9,543 nucleotides of DNA from the NCBI GenBank assembly GCA_002307115.1, contig DBTP01000061.1, positions 1-9,543 on the forward strand. The letters run 5' to 3'. Shown in pieces: positions 6,675 through 9,543 of the stretch (position 1 is the stretch's first letter; each line of letters opens with the position of its first letter). The notes beneath the pieces were generated by a model. That model did no database searches. It saw only the letters and a program-made list of their open reading frames with translations, and was not told the DNA's origin. A program made the position numbers and the translations under genes. This DNA is from Fibrobacter sp. UBA1313 (GTDB taxonomy: Bacteria > Fibrobacterota > Fibrobacteria > Fibrobacterales > Fibrobacteraceae).

Positions 6675-8975
6675 TTAATATTTTCCCTGAGTTGGAGTTG
6701 CTTGTCCTGCCGCTAATGCGGCCGCGGGATACTTCACGCGGGTATGGAACGTTCCCTCCATACTTTGCACGAATGCCTTTTCGAGTTTAGCAAGATCTTT
6801 CACAGACAAATTGCTTTCAGCAAACTGTCCTTCTGCAAGGCGAGCCGCAATCGTTGTGTGAATCATGCTTTCCAATTTTTCCTGATTTGCATCCGTCATG
6901 GCCCGACTTGTCGCTTCTATGCTATCGGCTAGCATCAAAATAGCACTTTCTCGAGTTTGTGGACGGGGGCCTTTGTAGCGGAATTCATCAGGGTTGATTT
7001 CGCGATCCGGGAATTGTTCTTTTGCCGCGAGATAAAAATATTGGATAATGTTATCACCATGATGTTCCGAAATACCGGAAGCGACTAATTCTGGGATCTT
7101 ATATTCTTTTGCAAGAGACTTCCCTTGTTCCACATGATCCACAATGATTTTCATGGATTGGAAAGGGTTCAGTGCCTGGTGAGGATTAAGGCCTTGCTTT
7201 TGATTTTCGGTAAAGAATTCGGGACGCATGGTTTTGCCTATGTCGTGATAGAGGGCCATTACTCGAACTAATAAGGAATTGGCCCCCACAGCATCGGCGA
7301 CTTTTTCACCCAAATTGGCAACTTGAATACTATGATGGAAGGTCCCTGGTGCAAATTCAGAAATGCGTTTAAGTGCAGGTCTGTTGAAATCGGACATTTC
7401 CATGAGCGTAAGGTCTGTAGTGATTCCGAAAACTTTTTCTGCTATATGTATTAATAGAACCGATGAAATCGCTGAACAAAAAATAAGATTAACACAACCG
7501 GCGATAAATGTGGGATAAAAAATATCCCATTCCAGGCGATTACGAAGTAAAAATAGAATACAAAGAACAACGGCAAGCGCTACTATGCTTGCAAGAATAC
7601 TCCAAATAAATTGTGCTCGATAGCGAATGCGGACTAAACAATGAAGTGCTGTCCAGCAAACGACAAAACTACAAACGGTGATGGCTAGGTCATACCCTGC
7701 AAGAATGCCTAAGAAAATGGAAGAGAAAGCGGCAAAAATGACACCCATGCGGCGATCATAAAGAACCGTGGCGATAATTGGCGCAAGGCTGAAGGGGTAC
7801 AACCAAATCAGATCTAAATCTTCTGGCAATGAGGGATTAAGGTGTTGGATGGAACCCGAAACATTGTGAATCAACCAAAGCGATAAAAGCTGCAAAGTGG
7901 CGAGAATGATGATTGCCCAAATTTGCCCAGGCTTTTTAAACAAATAGTCTCCAAAAACCAGAAAATAGAGAAAAAATATACTCACGATCAAAATCGTCAT
8001 TATGATTTGCCCGTAACTGGCGGTGAGTGCGCGGGACCCTTCTTCTTTTTGGAGTGCGAGTTGGAGGGCTTCAATTTTTTCTAAAGCATCCTTAGTGATA
8101 ATGGACCCTTGAGTGACAATTTCCATGCCGCGAGGAACCATCCCTTTGGATGCATTCACTTGTTCTTGGGCGATGGTCCTTCGATGATTGGTTTCTTTTT
8201 CTAGGTAGAAAACATTGGGGAGGGTAAATACATACAATGCTTCATAAAAAGCACTCTGCAAGCCCTGGTTATGAGCGAAGGGAAGTTGTAGTTCGGCAAA
8301 CGTTTCATCAATTCGACGTTCTCTAGGTTGGATGCGGCTCGCATCAATTTTGTGCTCCTCATTATTTTGTACAAAAGAAACCTCTGTTTTTGTGTAAGGG
8401 ATGAATTGAATCTCCTGCACATTATAAGTTTCGCGGAACAATTGAACGCTCGTATTCGTATTCGCAATGAGTGTGTTGGATACTCCGTTTTCGAGCATCC
8501 GGTTAAAGGCTCGTTCCAGAGAGTCTCTCGCTCGGGAACTTTGACTTAATTGTTGCACGGCGGTGGTGGAAAGACGTTTGGTAAGGGCATGAAAAAGTTG
8601 AGATGCCTGTTGCACCTTTACTTGGAGGGTATCTTTTCCTGTTTCTTTGGAAATTTCTGCTTGGAGGGCACCGTAGTGAGCGAGTTTGGTCAGATATTGT
8701 TTGAGATCTTCAGAAATGCGAGTGGTTTCATCGTGATTGAATTCAAAAACGGCATATACTTTATCTGCTGCGCGTTCCTTTTCACTTTCTATTTCCTGGG
8801 TAGATTTAAGGACATCAAAGGAAATAGGGGCGATAATCGTTCGGGTGCTCATTTGTCCTAAATGAGGAACTTCCGCTTTTTGGGCTAAATTTTTATCTGG
8901 AAAAAGAATCGCAGCGATTAAGGCTACGAGTATCCATCCGATGATGATGTGCATGTGAGCTGTTTTCTTTTTCAT
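6675..8975 (-). CDS. pgpH: 7TM-HD cyclic-di-AMP phosphodiesterase (PgpH/YqfF family)
   Basis: This is an inner-membrane hydrolase of the PgpH family, members of which degrade cyclic di-AMP to pApA. The 766-residue protein has an N-terminal helix (about 9-25), a large extracytoplasmic 7TMR-HDED domain (about 30-318), seven membrane helices between about 322 and 511, and a cytoplasmic HD domain (about 535-705). The HD metal-site pattern is complete: H548 in TFHHSIQVANL, H577-D578 in YHDIGK, H614, H638-H639 in SEHHGD, and D684 in LADSIEA. The family's NPHD motif reads NPHQ here (597-600), a minor change away from the HD pair. The ATG at 8975 overlaps the phoH stop as ATGA, and GGGGA (8983-8987) sits 7 bases upstream, supporting this start. 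The order phoH-pgpH is widely conserved; ybeY, which often follows, is absent here. I see no strong terminator before the next promoter. Confidence 0.95.
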   Translation of the reverse strand: MKKKTAHMHIIIGWILVALIAAILFPDKNLAQKAEVPHLGQMSTRTIIAPISFDVLKSTQEIESEKERAADKVYAVFEFNHDETTRISEDLKQYLTKLAHYGALQAEISKETGKDTLQVKVQQASQLFHALTKRLSTTAVQQLSQSSRARDSLERAFNRMLENGVSNTLIANTNTSVQLFRETYNVQEIQFIPYTKTEVSFVQNNEEHKIDASRIQPRERRIDETFAELQLPFAHNQGLQSAFYEALYVFTLPNVFYLEKETNHRRTIAQEQVNASKGMVPRGMEIVTQGSIITKDALEKIEALQLALQKEEGSRALTASYGQIIMTILIVSIFFLYFLVFGDYLFKKPGQIWAIIILATLQLLSLWLIHNVSGSIQHLNPSLPEDLDLIWLYPFSLAPIIATVLYDRRMGVIFAAFSSIFLGILAGYDLAITVCSFVVCWTALHCLVRIRYRAQFIWSILASIVALAVVLCILFLLRNRLEWDIFYPTFIAGCVNLIFCSAISSVLLIHIAEKVFGITTDLTLMEMSDFNRPALKRISEFAPGTFHHSIQVANLGEKVADAVGANSLLVRVMALYHDIGKTMRPEFFTENQKQGLNPHQALNPFQSMKIIVDHVEQGKSLAKEYKIPELVASGISEHHGDNIIQYFYLAAKEQFPDREINPDEFRYKGPRPQTRESAILMLADSIEATSRAMTDANQEKLESMIHTTIAARLAEGQFAESNLSVKDLAKLEKAFVQSMEGTFHTRVKYPAAALAAGQATPTQGKY

Positions 8976-9543
8976 ATTCCTTTCCCCTTTTTCTCGTAAG
9001 CGGAAATAATGTCTTTAACCAATCGGTGACGGAGCACGTCAGTGGCTTGAAATTCAATTTGTGCGATTCCCTGAATTTTGACGAGAAGTTTCATTGCATG
9101 GGATAATCCCGATATTTCACCTCTCGCAAGATCCACTTGTGAAGAATCTCCGGTAATGATAGCTTTGCTGTGGGGCCCAAGACGTGTCAGAAACATTTTC
9201 ATTTGGGCTACAGTGGTATTTTGAGCTTCATCTAGAATAATAAACGCCCTTTTTAGGGTTCTTCCTCTCATATAGGCGAGAGGGGCGACTTCAATGGCCC
9301 CCAATTCTTGGTAATGTCGTAATTTTTCTGGGGGAATCAATTCGGTGAGGCTATCTTGAATAGGTCTTAAATAGGGGGCAATTTTTTCTTTGAGATCCCC
9401 AGGGAGGAATCCTAAAGATTCTCCCGCTTCGACAGCAGGGCGAACTAAACAAATACGTTCTGCTTCGTGATTTTCAAGACTTGCGACCGCGAGAGCTACT
9501 GCAAGGAATGTTTTTCCAGTACCTGCTGGTCCATTGGCAAATA
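8972..9543 (-). CDS. phoH: PhoH-family ATPase (5' end beyond the window)
   Basis: The frame stays open to the right edge, so only the C-terminal 190 or so residues are visible. They begin with FANGPAGTGKT, the Walker A loop (codons at 9509-9532), continue through LVRPAVEAGESLGFLPGDLKEK, and include Walker B IILDEAQ (D at 9230-9232, E at 9227-9229), followed by ITGDSSQVDL. These are hallmark PhoH motifs; the family binds ATP, is related to helicase core domains and is linked to RNA metabolism. The protein ends at TGA (8972-8974), which overlaps the pgpH start. An in-frame ATG at 9340 is internal, because the conserved P loop lies upstream of it. The promoter and N terminus are outside the window. 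Confidence 0.95.
   Translation of the reverse strand, partial: FANGPAGTGKTFLAVALAVASLENHEAERICLVRPAVEAGESLGFLPGDLKEKIAPYLRPIQDSLTELIPPEKLRHYQELGAIEVAPLAYMRGRTLKRAFIILDEAQNTTVAQMKMFLTRLGPHSKAIITGDSSQVDLARGEISGLSHAMKLLVKIQGIAQIEFQATDVLRHRLVKDIISAYEKKGKGI
8978..8987 (-). promoter_or_regulatory. Ribosome-binding site of pgpH inside the phoH 3' end
   Basis: The purine-rich stretch GGGGAAAGGA lies within the last phoH codons. GGGGA is 7 bases from the pgpH ATG, while the nearer AGGA is only 2 bases away and probably too close. With the ATGA overlap, this fits translational coupling of pgpH to phoH. Confidence 0.7.

Noticed and set aside
8201..8861. Open frames of 73-103 codons over the pgpH extracytoplasmic domain
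   Set aside because: They are shadows of the 7TM-HD protein, with no start context or motifs of their own.
8972..9340. A short PhoH-like protein starting at the ATG at 9340
   Set aside because: The frame continues upstream through the Walker A loop GPAGTGKT and other PhoH motifs to the window edge, so this ATG is internal.
1..9543. A defence system, mobile element, CRISPR array, toxin-antitoxin pair or biosynthetic cluster
   Set aside because: All long genes belong to housekeeping families, and I saw no transposase, integrase, spaced repeats or target-site duplications.

Overview
The window looks like ordinary chromosome from a Gram-negative bacterium of moderate to low GC content. An LplT/Aas-type lysophospholipid repair protein implies an inner membrane beneath an outer membrane. 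The phoH-pgpH pair, the small DUF3098-like membrane protein and tRNA genes without an encoded CCA end all fit the Fibrobacterota-Chlorobiota-Bacteroidota (FCB) group. Fibrobacter or a relative is my best guess, but it is an inference and not proven by the sequence.

Layout. Positions 1-119 (+) hold the tail of an unrecognised gene, closed by an intrinsic terminator. Positions 193-3654 (+) hold one 1153-residue protein that joins an MFS lysophospholipid flippase (LplT-like), a PlsC-type acyltransferase and an acyl-ACP synthetase/AMP ligase (Aas-like). A bidirectional terminator at 3702-3731 separates it from the convergent glgB (3748-6063, -), the glycogen branching enzyme. Upstream of glgB is a 123-base AT-rich gap. 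Beyond it lies a compact minus-strand unit with a near-consensus sigma-70 promoter (6618-6646), a 63-residue two-helix membrane protein (6386-6577), tRNA-Val(UAC), tRNA-Asp(GUC) and a strong intrinsic terminator (6187-6223). Farther upstream on the same strand are pgpH (6675-8975), a 7TM-HD cyclic-di-AMP phosphodiesterase, and the 3' part of phoH (8972 to the window edge). These two overlap by ATGA and form an operon.

Function. The genes are housekeeping: phospholipid remodelling, glycogen synthesis, tRNA supply, nucleotide second-messenger turnover and a PhoH-family ATPase linked to RNA metabolism. I see no mobile element, CRISPR array, toxin-antitoxin pair, defence system or biosynthetic cluster. 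The points most worth a second look are the zero-base junction between a stop codon and the 5' end of tRNA-Val, the LplT-PlsC-AMP-ligase fusion with an altered acyltransferase motif III, and the near-absence of a leader or Shine-Dalgarno sequence for that fusion gene.
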